From Chitinibacter sp. GC72 (GTDB lineage Bacteria; Pseudomonadota; Gammaproteobacteria; Burkholderiales; Chitinibacteraceae), in NCBI RefSeq assembly GCF_009760905.1, contig NZ_VIRW01000006.1, positions 94,878-158,877 on the forward strand: a stretch of 64,000 bases of DNA, read 5' to 3'. The position numbers and the translations under genes were made by a program. Below, one piece after another: positions 9,229-17,527 of this stretch. How positions within the stretch are numbered: position 1 is the first letter of the stretch; each line of letters starts with the position of its first letter. The notes under the pieces were generated by a model. The model did not search any database and was not told where the DNA came from. It saw nothing but the letters and a program-made list of their open reading frames with translations.

Positions 9229-9540
9229 TTAGTTTTTTGTGGGTGCATCCACAAGTTCACGCTTGAAGGCGGTGAAAATCTCGCCCCCGGCTTTCGGGTA
9301 GTTGCTGCACAGTTCAGCCAGCGCTTCTGGGCTAAACTCGGCATCAAAGCCTTCCCAGCCGGTCACAATCTCGGCCAGCGCTTCACCATCGGTCTTGCCT
9401 TCGAGACCTTCAAAAAAGGCCTTGATCTGCGGGCGAACCAGGTGTTTGAAGGTGATCTTGACATTGGCCGGCTTGGCTTCACCCGGCAAAGACAGCGCAA
9501 CAGCAGCGATAAAAGTGGGGTTTGGTGTGAGTTTGAACAT
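9229..9540 (-). CDS. Tail assembly chaperone (gpG-like)
   Basis: 103 residues, small and acidic, in the position of lambda gpG between tail tube and tape measure. Such proteins coat the tape measure during tail assembly and are not in the mature virion. The last codons carry A AAA AAC in the correct phase for -1 slippage right before the TAA, and the downstream frame is open, so a longer GT-like protein is expected as a minor product. The gene stands behind the terminator at 9557-9590. Confidence 0.8.
   Translation of the reverse strand: MFKLTPNPTFIAAVALSLPGEAKPANVKITFKHLVRPQIKAFFEGLEGKTDGEALAEIVTGWEGFDAEFSPEALAELCSNYPKAGGEIFTAFKRELVDAPTKN
9232..9238 (-). other. Programmed -1 frameshift slippery site
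   Basis: The minus strand reads ACA AAA AAC TAA, so the heptamer A AAA AAC is in the X XXY YYZ phase of the chaperone frame, directly before its stop. Slipping back one base continues into the DUF1799-like frame without any stop. This matches the tail chaperone frameshift sites known in lambda-like phages. Confidence 0.75.
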
Positions 9541-9556
9541 GGTTTTTTCCTGGCAT

Positions 9557-9590
9557 AAAAAAGCCCGCCAACTGCGATCAGTGGGCGGGC
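9557..9590 (-). terminator. Intrinsic terminator after tail tube gene
   Basis: On the minus strand, a GCCCGCC/GGCGGGC stem is followed by six T. It lies between the tail tube stop (9634) and the chaperone start (9540), and would lower expression of the chaperone and distal tail genes relative to the abundant tail tube. Confidence 0.65.
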
Positions 9591-9633
9591 GGGGTTAAAC
9601 TGGATTGAATTGGATTTGTGCTTGGGTCGCGGA

Positions 9634-10278
9634 TTAATACGACACGTAGCGCGGGCGGCTATTCATTGAAATACTGATTTTGGTTTCCACTGGCTTGCCG
9701 TCCGAAATGCCGGTAGGCAGCGAATTGGAAGCAATCTCGCCGAAGAACAGCATGTCCATGCCGCCTTTGAAGCGAAATTTGAACGCCAGTGTTTTGCCGC
9801 TATCGGCCGCTTGCTGGATGGCCTTCATTTGCGGATCGAGCGGCTTCCACAACAGTGGGATTTCAAAGTTGATGGCGCTGGTGGAGATCTGCTTGCGGCG
9901 TTTCACCTTATCCCACAGTAGCTTCCATTCCGCATACTCTGGCTCACCGCCCGAGCTGGAGAAGCCCGTGGCGAGGGTGATCTCATTGCCCAGCGTCACC
10001 ACCTTCATCTTGCCGGACGTGAAGGCGTCGTAGCCAGTGAAGTCCTGATCTTTGGCTTCAAAGGTATTGGCCGTGCCGTTGACCGCCGATACCTGTACCA
10101 GCGCCTGGTCGATCTGAGTCATGCCGAATACATCGTACAAGGCCACCAGATCGCCATTGACCGGATCAGTACCGGCATAGGTAATCACAGCGGGATTGCC
10201 CGCGGTAACCGCAGTGAGGTTTTGCGCAGCAGATTCTGCAGACTGGAAGTAAATCCGGGTTTCATCAGGGAAGAACAT
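9634..10278 (-). CDS. Major tail tube protein
   Basis: 214 residues from the ATG at 10278, which has a GGAG site nine bases upstream. The composition is beta-rich with many Gly, Thr and Phe, and the gene sits in the place of lambda gpV, between the tail terminator and the chaperones. A central EPEYAEWKLLWDKVKRRKQ stretch is followed by a beta-rich C-terminal part. Tail tube proteins form the inner channel of the siphovirus tail. It is framed by terminators on both sides, which fits a need for high-level single-gene expression. The family assignment is inferred from position and composition. Confidence 0.75.
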   Translation of the reverse strand: MFFPDETRIYFQSAESAAQNLTAVTAGNPAVITYAGTDPVNGDLVALYDVFGMTQIDQALVQVSAVNGTANTFEAKDQDFTGYDAFTSGKMKVVTLGNEITLATGFSSSGGEPEYAEWKLLWDKVKRRKQISTSAINFEIPLLWKPLDPQMKAIQQAADSGKTLAFKFRFKGGMDMLFFGEIASNSLPTGISDGKPVETKISISMNSRPRYVSY

Positions 10279-10291
10279 TTTCAAACTCCAT

Positions 10292-10328
10292 AAAAAAACC
10301 GCCAACTAATCGAGATCAACTGGCGGTT
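10292..10328 (-). terminator. Intrinsic terminator upstream of tail tube
   Basis: On the minus strand, an 8-bp stem AACCGCCA/TGGCGGTT with a 16-base loop is followed by a T run. It lies after the gene ending at 10352. Confidence 0.65.
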
Positions 10329-10351
10329 TGGAAGGGAAAAAACAGGAAAAA

Positions 10352-10762
10352 CTAGCGCTGGCCGAGTGGCAGCTGGTAGGTGGCCGTGAAAATCACCCGC
10401 TTGATGGCATAGCTGCCATCACCCATCTGCGAGTGTTCCCAGCGATCTCCTTTCCATACCCAGCGCGCATCACCGAGCCGATCAGCCGCATGAATCGCGG
10501 CATAAATCTGCGCATCAGCGGCCTCGATCATCGCGACCGGATCAACCCCGCGCGCCAGCACTGAAATGGCATAAGGCTGATCGGCCACGGTATACCCACA
10601 CACCTTTAGCGCCGATGGCTCGGCATCAAGCGGCACCACAATCACCGCCAGCGGTACCGTTGACGCAAAAGCGGCGTCTTCGGTAGGCGCAATCGCCACC
10701 GTGGGCAGCGTGGCGCGGATCGTGTCGGTGAGGGCATTACGGATGCGTTCGAGTGCGGTCAT
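10352..10762 (-). CDS. Tail terminator-like protein (gpU position)
   Basis: 136 residues. It overlaps the upstream neck gene by four bases (ATGA) and precedes the tail tube, which is the position of the lambda tail terminator gpU. The N-terminal helix (MTALERIRNALTDTIRATL) followed by alternating beta strands is compatible with this fold. Tail terminators cap the growing tail tube and join it to the head. The call is mainly positional; I cannot see a diagnostic motif. Confidence 0.55.
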   Translation of the reverse strand: MTALERIRNALTDTIRATLPTVAIAPTEDAAFASTVPLAVIVVPLDAEPSALKVCGYTVADQPYAISVLARGVDPVAMIEAADAQIYAAIHAADRLGDARWVWKGDRWEHSQMGDGSYAIKRVIFTATYQLPLGQR

Positions 10763-11064
10763 GGGGGGGATACCTTTTGTAGTGAGGCGCTTAAAAAACC
10801 ATTACCTGCGGGCGGCGTTGACACCCGCCAACGCTGGTTTTGCCAGCGTTCGTGCAGCAAAATCAGCTCGGTATCCACATCGATCACGACATCAAGGCTG
10901 GTTGGCCATTCCAAACGAACCGTCAACGCCTGAAAGCCGAACTGAGGCTGGCTTTCTTCGCTAACACCCAACTGAACATCGACGGAGCCTTGCTCAGTAA
11001 AAATGCGCACCCACTCCAACAGCCCATGCCGCGCAAACGCAGTAAAGAAGCGCGCCGGAGTCAT
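10759..11064 (-). CDS. Head-tail joining (neck) protein, gpFII-like
   Basis: 101 residues, beta-rich. The start overlaps the stop of the decoration-protein gene by one base and the end overlaps the tail-terminator-like gene by four. It resembles the small phage attachment proteins (lambda FII type) in size, in its N-terminal FFTAFARHGLLEWVRI helix, and in position between head and tail genes. Such proteins close the capsid connector and create the tail docking site. Confidence 0.55.
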   Translation of the reverse strand: MTPARFFTAFARHGLLEWVRIFTEQGSVDVQLGVSEESQPQFGFQALTVRLEWPTSLDVVIDVDTELILLHERWQNQRWRVSTPPAGNGFLSASLQKVSPP

Positions 11065-11396
11065 TAACGGATAGTGCCGTCAAGCAGCACGGCGGCTGTG
11101 GTATCGCCGCTGGACTTGGCGGCAACATAAGCGCCGATCAAGGTGTTACCGCTGGCGGTGGGTGTTGTGCGCTTATTGGTATTGTCCCAATAGGCTTTGG
11201 CACCCACGGTGGCGGTATCGGTATTGAGCGCAGGCAAGGTGAATACCCCTTCCCGCTTCACTTCGACGGGCGCACCATTGGCTGCCGCCGTGGCGGCAAC
11301 ACCGAACACCGAGCCCACCAACACCGCATCACCGCTGGCCAATGCCGCTGGCGCCAGTAGCGTGATGACTGCACCAGGCTGAATAAAATTTTTCAT
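11064..11396 (-). CDS. DUF2190 head decoration-like protein
   Basis: 110 residues from the ATG at 11396, which has AAGGA eight bases upstream; an in-frame TTG two codons earlier is less likely. The sequence has the DUF2190 pattern: an N-terminal QPGAVITLLAPAALASGDAVLVG, a GVFTLP strand, and a C-terminal GTLIGAYVA. DUF2190 proteins lie directly after the major capsid gene in many siphoviruses and are thought to be capsid cement or decoration proteins. Confidence 0.75.
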   Translation of the reverse strand: MKNFIQPGAVITLLAPAALASGDAVLVGSVFGVAATAAANGAPVEVKREGVFTLPALNTDTATVGAKAYWDNTNKRTTPTASGNTLIGAYVAAKSSGDTTAAVLLDGTIR

Positions 11397-11424
11397 GTTC
11401 AATATCCTTGAGTAGAAATAAACA

Positions 11425-11442
11425 AGCCCACCGAAGTGGGCT
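11425..11442 (-). terminator. Hairpin after capsid gene
   Basis: A 7-bp stem AGCCCAC/GTGGGCT with a four-base loop is followed on the minus strand by TTGTTTATTT. It is a weak terminator or 3' stability element between the capsid fusion gene and the DUF2190 gene. Confidence 0.55.
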
Positions 11443-11455
11443 GATTCATGCGCGA

Positions 11456-13471
11456 TTAAGCGCCGACGTTACGGGTAATCCAGCGGTAATCACCAAGGCC
11501 CACACCCACATCGAGGCGCGCTTTAATCTCGATGCCATCGACGTTGAAGCCTTCGCGCGTTTCGGTGTAGAGGCCTTCCTGACCTTCGAGATAGGCAATC
11601 TCGATGGTGTCGGTACGGGCTGGGCCGGAGGCCAGATAGAACGATTTATTGTTGGCGTTATCCAGGCGCGCCTCGAAAATCGGCGTGTAGGCATTCTGGA
11701 ATACGTTCACATCGCCGGTTTTGGCCGCGGCCACCGCGGTCAGTAGCTTTTGCGCCGTCGTCATTTGTGCCACTGGGCAGAGCAGGAAATTACCCTGCAG
11801 ATTCATCGGCTTGCCCGATTCGTTTTTCTGCAGCGCCAATAGCTGGCGCAATTCAGACAACGTGGCCTCGGAAAGTGAGCCACCCGCGCCAGCAACGTTA
11901 CCGTGGTCGGCGTGGAACAGAGATTTGCCATCCATCATCGTTGGATTACCGGTAATCAAGCCCCAGACCAGATCGCTTTCCAGATCGGCCGCTTCTTGCG
12001 CGAAAAAGCGCGGAATGCGGCTGAACGCATCCAGATCATCGTTGATGATGGTTTTGCGGGTGATGGCGATGATCTTGCCGTAGGTCTCAACCGCGTATTT
12101 TTCACCGCTATCAGACAGCTTGCCGTACTTGTATTCGCCGTGTTCACCGACTTTTTCCAGCTTGAGCTGACCACCCATGCGGACAATGTACTTGTCTTTG
12201 AAATCGGTAGCGGTAGCACGATTAACCAGCGGCCAGAAGGTCTGGCCTGCTGCTTCGTAGTGCTCACGCAGGCTGCGATTGATGGTGGCGGCGGTGATAA
12301 AGCCAAAATCACTGCTACTGTGCATACCTGCCGCGCGGGTTTGATTGAGCGCGAGCGCGGCGATCTCATCGACGGTCAGGCCACGGGTATTGCCGCCAGC
12401 CGCTTCCACGCAGGCGCGCGCCATATCCGACAGGCGCATACCACGATATTGACGAGCATTATCCGACAGCGCTTTGCTCGGGTCGGCACGATGCGCCAAG
12501 GCTTCCTGCATGCCTGCGCGGCGGGTTTCGGTTTCATCGACCGTGGTTTGCACATGCGGTGTGCGCGTTGGGTTTTTCTCGCTACGCGCGGCCAGCTGCT
12601 TGATGATTTCGGTATTGGCATCAGCAACACTGGCACCACGCTCGACCAGATCATCGGCAATAGCCGCATCCAAGCCTGCCGAGCGCACATTGGCGCGAAT
12701 CTCTGCGGAACGCTGACGCTCTTCCTGCTTAGCCGCTTCACGAATCGCGGTTTGCTCTGCGGCCAATTGTTCTGGGGTTTTATCCATGATTTCCTCATTA
12801 CGTTGTGATTCAAGATCGGCGGATGCCGGAGGGTTTACTGCGTTTTCGCCCTTGGGTGGGCGCTCATCAGGTCCGGCATCCGCCGCACGCTGGATGATTT
12901 CAATGTCTACGGGAAACTCCCGTAGCTGCTGATCGGGCTTGGGTGGCGGCTCGCAGCGCACGGCGCAACCCACATCAGCCGGAATCGGCACCAGACTGAT
13001 TTCGTAGGGCGTCCAGCGCGTGGCGGTGTAAGTCCAGTTGCCTTCTTCGTCCTGCTCCATGCGCACCCGGTTGATCACGTAGCCAACCGAAACATGGCGA
13101 ATGATCTGGTCCTGAATGTCTTGCCACAGGCCGGTGCGGTCTTCACGCTTGGAAAACTTAACTTCGGCCAGCCCTTCTGCCTCATCAAGCCAGGCGCGTT
13201 GGGTTGAGCCCAACACCGATTCAAGCGACCAGCTGTAATGCGAATTGAGCAGCGGCGCACCCGCATTCAGCCGGGTCATATCAATGGCATCCGGCGAGAC
13301 ATCAAGCACTTCGGTGTAATAGCGCTCGCGATACCAGTCGTAACGCCGCACCGCGGCGCCCGTGGTCCAGCACAATGTCAAATTGCGCTGATCACCATCG
13401 ACGCTAAGCACCGGCGCGGATCGGGTGGCGAGTGGCAGGGTGTTGGCTTGTGTCGTATTGCTTTGCGACAT
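11456..13471 (-). CDS. Prohead protease-major capsid protein fusion
   Basis: 671 residues from the ATG at 13471 (GGAG six bases upstream). The N-terminal part (about 35-200) looks like the HK97-type prohead protease (peptidase U35/S78): LLNSH with His78 and HVSVGY with Ser128 are the expected catalytic pair. The middle (about 230-330) is charged and helical, like a scaffold. The rest (about 350-671) is a major capsid protein related to Mu gpT-like heads. Protease-capsid fusions are known in some siphoviruses. An internal ATG at 12787 with GAGG upstream could give a separate scaffold-capsid product of 443 residues. Confidence 0.85.
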   Translation of the reverse strand: MSQSNTTQANTLPLATRSAPVLSVDGDQRNLTLCWTTGAAVRRYDWYRERYYTEVLDVSPDAIDMTRLNAGAPLLNSHYSWSLESVLGSTQRAWLDEAEGLAEVKFSKREDRTGLWQDIQDQIIRHVSVGYVINRVRMEQDEEGNWTYTATRWTPYEISLVPIPADVGCAVRCEPPPKPDQQLREFPVDIEIIQRAADAGPDERPPKGENAVNPPASADLESQRNEEIMDKTPEQLAAEQTAIREAAKQEERQRSAEIRANVRSAGLDAAIADDLVERGASVADANTEIIKQLAARSEKNPTRTPHVQTTVDETETRRAGMQEALAHRADPSKALSDNARQYRGMRLSDMARACVEAAGGNTRGLTVDEIAALALNQTRAAGMHSSSDFGFITAATINRSLREHYEAAGQTFWPLVNRATATDFKDKYIVRMGGQLKLEKVGEHGEYKYGKLSDSGEKYAVETYGKIIAITRKTIINDDLDAFSRIPRFFAQEAADLESDLVWGLITGNPTMMDGKSLFHADHGNVAGAGGSLSEATLSELRQLLALQKNESGKPMNLQGNFLLCPVAQMTTAQKLLTAVAAAKTGDVNVFQNAYTPIFEARLDNANNKSFYLASGPARTDTIEIAYLEGQEGLYTETREGFNVDGIEIKARLDVGVGLGDYRWITRNVGA
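12785..12799 (-). promoter_or_regulatory. Internal ribosome site and in-frame start within capsid gene
   Basis: Within the fusion gene the minus strand has TGAGGAAATC directly before ATG at codon 229 (MDKTPEQ). The spacing of six bases is ideal. It could allow excess capsid over protease, similar in logic to lambda C/Nu3. Confidence 0.5.
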
Positions 13472-13483
13472 ACCCACTCCAAT

Positions 13484-13506
13484 AAAAAACCCCGCACTAG
13501 GCGGGG
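13484..13506 (-). terminator. Intrinsic terminator overlapping the portal stop codon
   Basis: On the minus strand, a CCCCGC/GCGGGG stem with loop CTAGT is followed by six T. The portal stop codon (13497-13499) lies in the loop. It separates portal from capsid transcription. Confidence 0.7.
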
Positions 13507-14951
13507 TTGTTAGGTTGATCTGGCTCGGCCGCTGATTCGGCAATCGGCACGCCGCCATAATTGAGCGTAATGCCTGCGGCTTTGGCCAGATTGTGTGTGG
13601 CGACGATCTTGGCCCATTGGGTTTTCGGATCCAGACCGCGACCAATCTGCAGGTCGGTCAGGTCATACACGCCCGCTGCGGCCAGCATCAGCTCACCTTT
13701 GGCGTCTTTGACCGGATCGACGTATTCCCAGCGCGGCGTAAACCATTCGACCGTGATCTTGGCTGGGGCTTTAATCTTGCCGCTGAGCTTGGCCAGCAAT
13801 AGCCAGCGGTCGGCAATCGGCGTTAAAAACAGCGGCACAAACATCAACCAGCGCCACTGCTCGGTGAGCGCCCGAAAATCGATCAGCCCAATCCGTGCCG
13901 AGCTGTAATTGACTTGCGAGAGATCGCCAGTGGTCATTTCATACGTTGAGCCCGCGCCTGCCGATGCCGCCCGCAACTGGCGGCGGCTGAATTCACCATC
14001 ACCGGATGGCGTTGGGTGGCCGAATTCGACGCTTTCACCCGGCTTGAGGTATTCAATCTGCCCCGGCGCCACGCGGCTTTTGCGTGGACCACCCCCTTTG
14101 CCATCATCGGTTTGCTGCCCGAGCGCTCGGCTAGCGTCGGAAGTCGTCACAAAGGCGGTAAAGCAGGCCTCGATTTTTTTGCGGACGATTTCGGCGTCTT
14201 CGTAATCATCCAGATCACGCAGCTTCATAATCACCGGCGCCAGGCGCGGCATGCCGCGTACTTGCCCTGGGCGTTTCTTGCGAAACACCAGCAACACATC
14301 GGCGGCATCGACCCGCTTGGCCTGCATGGATTTGAACAGCCGCCCCACTTCGCCGGGGTGACGGTCAAACAGCCAGTAAGCAACCACTTTGCCAATCGAG
14401 TTAAATTCGACGCCGTTGATAATGTAGCCACCGCCCGCCAGATCTTCGGTCTTGAGGTGATCGAGGTGATCTGGCTCCAGCAACTGAATCTGCAGTGGCA
14501 CCTCCATGCCGTCTTCGGGGCGGCGGGTGCGCAAGCGCACAATGACCTCACCCGATTCTTCAATCGTGCGGGCAGCCAGCTCTTGCAGACCGTTGAAATC
14601 CAGCCCGTCTTCAGCGCTGGCGACTTTCATCCAGCGCTTCCACAACTCATTGACGCCATCGTCCGACCAGCGCGCATTGATGCCGGTGCCGATGGCATGC
14701 GCGACAAATTTGTCGAAGATGCTCACCGCATACGGGTTATTGCGCGCCAGATCGCGGCTACGCTCGCGAATCTTTGGGGCTGATGCGCTGATTTCGGCGT
14801 TAGCCGAGCCGCCCGTGGTGTTCCAGCCCGAGGTGCGCCGCCCCGATTTTGCGCCCTCGTAAGCGCGCACTTGCTGCAAGGCCTGCCGAGCCGCAAAGCG
14901 ATCTAGCCCAGCACGCGGCAAGAAGTAGCCAATAACGTTATCGAGCCACAT
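13497..14951 (-). CDS. Portal protein, lambda gpB family
   Basis: 484 residues. It matches the lambda-type portal family: an N-terminal RNNPYAVSIFDKFV region (residues 70-83), a conserved EPDHLDHL (near 158-165), and the DVLLVFRKKRPGQVRGMPRLAP region (from about 219). Portals form the dodecameric ring through which DNA is packaged and ejected. Upstream in the same transcript are a 58-residue protein, a gpW-like connector and the terminase, as expected. The start overlaps the 58-residue gene by 14 bases. Confidence 0.9.
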   Translation of the reverse strand: MWLDNVIGYFLPRAGLDRFAARQALQQVRAYEGAKSGRRTSGWNTTGGSANAEISASAPKIRERSRDLARNNPYAVSIFDKFVAHAIGTGINARWSDDGVNELWKRWMKVASAEDGLDFNGLQELAARTIEESGEVIVRLRTRRPEDGMEVPLQIQLLEPDHLDHLKTEDLAGGGYIINGVEFNSIGKVVAYWLFDRHPGEVGRLFKSMQAKRVDAADVLLVFRKKRPGQVRGMPRLAPVIMKLRDLDDYEDAEIVRKKIEACFTAFVTTSDASRALGQQTDDGKGGGPRKSRVAPGQIEYLKPGESVEFGHPTPSGDGEFSRRQLRAASAGAGSTYEMTTGDLSQVNYSSARIGLIDFRALTEQWRWLMFVPLFLTPIADRWLLLAKLSGKIKAPAKITVEWFTPRWEYVDPVKDAKGELMLAAAGVYDLTDLQIGRGLDPKTQWAKIVATHNLAKAAGITLNYGGVPIAESAAEPDQPNNPA

Positions 14952-15114
14952 GACGACGCGCCTTTAACTGATTACGGCGCTTTCTGGCCGCACGCTTGAA
15001 CGTTGCCGCACCAGAACGGCGCGACGAGCCAAGCGGGTAACCAGCTGGCACTTGGAACACCGGCAAAGCGCCGCGAAATGCGAAGGCCATGGCGGCCAGA
15101 ATGCGCATGAACAT
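14938..15114 (-). CDS. 58-residue basic protein between gpW and portal
   Basis: This gene starts two bases after the stop of the gpW-like gene, with GAGGGA about seven bases before its ATG, and ends 14 bases inside the portal gene. It has a hydrophobic N-terminal third and a strongly basic C-terminal half (KRAARKRRNQLKARR). Its good ribosome site and tight packing suggest it is real. Function unknown; a role in head assembly or DNA contact is only a guess from charge and position. Confidence 0.6.
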   Translation of the reverse strand: MFMRILAAMAFAFRGALPVFQVPAGYPLGSSRRSGAATFKRAARKRRNQLKARRHVAR

Positions 15115-15116
15115 GG

Positions 15117-15323
15117 TTAATCCCTCGAAAATTCGGCCACGGCCGAGGTCGGTGTATAAAACTGAGCGTTTTGCGCGGCCAATTGACTTACAAGATCAGC
15201 GCGCGCCAGCAGCAGGGCTTGGGTACTTTGGTAGCGAATGCGCTTGCCGTCGTATTCGACTTCCAGCTCACCGCTGGCAATCGTGGCGTTCAGCGCATCG
15301 AGCTGGGCTTGAGTGGCGGCCAT
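15117..15323 (-). CDS. gpW-like head-tail connector
   Basis: 68 residues, close to lambda gpW (68). It shares the pattern of an N-terminal helix (AQLDALNATIASG), a beta hairpin with DGKRIRYQ, and a second helix (DLVSQLAAQNAQF). gpW attaches below the portal and stabilises packaged DNA. The gene lies between terminase and portal exactly as in lambda. The start overlaps the stop of the preceding small gene (TGATG). Confidence 0.75.
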   Translation of the reverse strand: MAATQAQLDALNATIASGELEVEYDGKRIRYQSTQALLLARADLVSQLAAQNAQFYTPTSAVAEFSRD

Positions 15324-15511
15324 CAGTCTTTACCTACCTCATCAGCCATTTTCATTGCCTGATCAAACGCCTTACCGACTCGCTGAGCCGTATATGGCTT
15401 TGATTGGTCAGTTAGCGACCCACCTAGCGTCACCACATCAGCGACCACGGCAACAGGTACTACCGCTACATTCACCGCAACAGAGACAGCGCGATTCAAA
15501 AGCCCGAACAT
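15323..15511 (-). CDS. 62-residue protein with hydrophobic N-terminus, unknown
   Basis: A small gene between the large terminase and gpW. Residues 8-30 are Val/Ala-rich and could form a membrane segment; the C-terminal half is a charged helix. It is coupled to the gpW-like gene by a one-base overlap and starts three bases after the terminase stop. I do not recognise a family. Tight packing between structural genes supports it as a real gene. Confidence 0.6.
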   Translation of the reverse strand: MFGLLNRAVSVAVNVAVVPVAVVADVVTLGGSLTDQSKPYTAQRVGKAFDQAMKMADEVGKD

Positions 15512-15514
15512 GAT

Positions 15515-17521
15515 TTATCTCTCCAACCAGTCATCGCCCCGACCCGCGAGCCAGTCGGTTTCTGGCTCGCTATTCTCGGCGGCATTAAAAAACCCGCCAT
15601 CGGGCGGGTTGCTTGGGGTTATTTCTTTGGGTATATCTTTCTGAACTAATTCTCTATTGCCTTCTGGCTCAATACCCTGACTAGGTAATGCGGCAAATAA
15701 ATCGCCAACTCTCGGCTGCAATAGGTTTTCCAGCTGCATCCAGTCGGCTTCACGGCTGGCGTGAATCCGAATATCAGGGTGCAGCGCGGCGGCGTAACCA
15801 TACACCCAGGTATCGAGCGCTTCATTGCGGCGGCCGCGTCGTTTGACCCAGCGGTTTTTCTCGGGGTCGTAGGCTTCTGCGGTGAGCTGCTTGTAGTAAT
15901 CCTCGCCTAGATCAATCGAGAAATGCACCTTGCGGCGCGTGATCTCGATTTCTGCGTCGGCTTTCAGGCGCTCACTGAGCGTAGACTTGGCGGTATCGAC
16001 CCCGACAAGCCACAGCTGCACGCCTTGCTTGTGCATTTGCCCTTTGTAATCGACATCTTGCAAGCTGGGCTTGCCGAGGATGGCTTTATTGGGCGTTGAG
16101 CTGCCTTTAATTGCAAATACGCGCTCGTGCTGCCATTTCCGGCAATAGTTGTAAACGTCATGCGTGTGATGCCCCCCTGAGTCGATGGCCGTGGCCATGA
16201 TGCGCATTGGGATGCCGAACTGGTTGTAAATAGCGCGCTGGCGGTATTCGGTGAGCTTGTCCCATGTTTCATCGAGTGTTGGGCTGCCGTGAATGATGTG
16301 GTAATCGATCACCCAGTTAGCTTCATCACGACCCCAGCCGAGCAGCTGCAGCTCCAAGCGGTCATCTTGCGTATCGACACCGAGCGTGAGCAGCAAGCAG
16401 CCGACCGGAATGGTGCGGAATTTGAACGGCTCTGCGCGGGCTTTGAGCTCATCGGCATCAAGCGCGCCGCGGCGGTCTTCCCAAGTTTCGCCCAAGCAGG
16501 TGTTTACAAAGCGCTTGAGCTCGACCACATCGCCTTGCGCGTGCAGCCATTGCTGCGCCCGTTCCCGCCATGTACGCCCTAGCCCCAGCGGCGAATACAG
16601 CGAATTGATGTGATAGCCTCGGGTGGTGCGCTCAGGGTATTTGGCGACCCACTGCCCGGCGGCCAGCATCTTGGGCTTTTCGTGCTCTTCAATGTGGCAG
16701 CCACATTCGCGGCAGATGTACCAAGCGCGGTCTACTTCACCCGCGGCATTTTGCGACCAGCGCAGATTGCCCCATTCCAGATGCTGCATTTCGCCGCAAT
16801 GCGGGCATGGCACATGGTAGCGGCGCTGATCTGAGCGCTCGTATTCAACTTCGATCCGGCTGGCGCCCTTGATGGTGGGCGTTGAAACCAGCAGTACTTT
16901 ACGGCGCGGGAAGTTGTTGGTCCGCTCTTCAGCCAGACCAACCGGATCACCCTCGCCGTCCAGATCGCCCGGATAGGCATCGACTTCATCGAGGCCAAGG
17001 TATTTCACCGGCATCGAGCGCAGGCTGGCAGCGGAATTGCCACCGGCTAGCCGCAAAATACCGCCGGGGAATTCTTTGAGCAGCGCTTTGTTTTTCTTGT
17101 CGCGGCTTTGCTGGGCAAATTTTTTGGACAGCGAAGGCGACGCAGAGAGCATATTGCTCAAGCGCTGCTGACTCAGCAGCTCGGACACTTCAATGGTCGG
17201 CTCGACCACGAGCATGGGGCCGCCGTAGCGATCCATCACCGCACCGATCCAGTTGATCAGCGCTTCGGTACCCGCCACCTGCGTGGACTTGATAAATACC
17301 GTGCGCTCAACATCCGACCATGGGCTGAGGTTGTCCATGATCTCGCGCATAAACGGCACGCGATCGGTACGCCACAAGCCCGGCTCACTGGTCTCTGATT
17401 CGGTCAGTACGCGATTTTCATCAGCCCACTGGCTGACCGAGACCCGAGGCGGACGACGCAATCCGGCCGCCCAAGCTTCGCATGCGATCTTGTAGGCATC
17501 GGGCAGGTCGTGTGGGTTCAT
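15515..17521 (-). CDS. Terminase large subunit, lambda gpA family
   Basis: 668 residues. The N-terminal ATPase has a Walker A-like KSTQVAGTE (78-86) and a Walker B-like YLGLDEVD (174-181). A zinc-ribbon-like pair CPHC (239-242) and CREC (270-273) follows. The C-terminal nuclease begins at GVDTQDD (Asp383). This is the GpA terminase family, which cuts cos and pumps DNA into proheads. The end of the gene carries a perfect intrinsic terminator within the coding sequence (15587-15610), so a fraction of transcripts should end before the stop codon. Confidence 0.95.
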   Translation of the reverse strand: MNPHDLPDAYKIACEAWAAGLRRPPRVSVSQWADENRVLTESETSEPGLWRTDRVPFMREIMDNLSPWSDVERTVFIKSTQVAGTEALINWIGAVMDRYGGPMLVVEPTIEVSELLSQQRLSNMLSASPSLSKKFAQQSRDKKNKALLKEFPGGILRLAGGNSAASLRSMPVKYLGLDEVDAYPGDLDGEGDPVGLAEERTNNFPRRKVLLVSTPTIKGASRIEVEYERSDQRRYHVPCPHCGEMQHLEWGNLRWSQNAAGEVDRAWYICRECGCHIEEHEKPKMLAAGQWVAKYPERTTRGYHINSLYSPLGLGRTWRERAQQWLHAQGDVVELKRFVNTCLGETWEDRRGALDADELKARAEPFKFRTIPVGCLLLTLGVDTQDDRLELQLLGWGRDEANWVIDYHIIHGSPTLDETWDKLTEYRQRAIYNQFGIPMRIMATAIDSGGHHTHDVYNYCRKWQHERVFAIKGSSTPNKAILGKPSLQDVDYKGQMHKQGVQLWLVGVDTAKSTLSERLKADAEIEITRRKVHFSIDLGEDYYKQLTAEAYDPEKNRWVKRRGRRNEALDTWVYGYAAALHPDIRIHASREADWMQLENLLQPRVGDLFAALPSQGIEPEGNRELVQKDIPKEITPSNPPDGGFFNAAENSEPETDWLAGRGDDWLER
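15587..15610 (-). terminator. Intrinsic terminator inside the terminase coding end
   Basis: On the minus strand, an 8-bp stem AACCCGCC/GGCGGGTT with loop CGAT is followed by a T run. It encodes NPPDGGFF about 25 codons before the terminase stop. It has full terminator form although it is coding. Confidence 0.7.
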
Positions 17522-17527
17522 GGTGGC

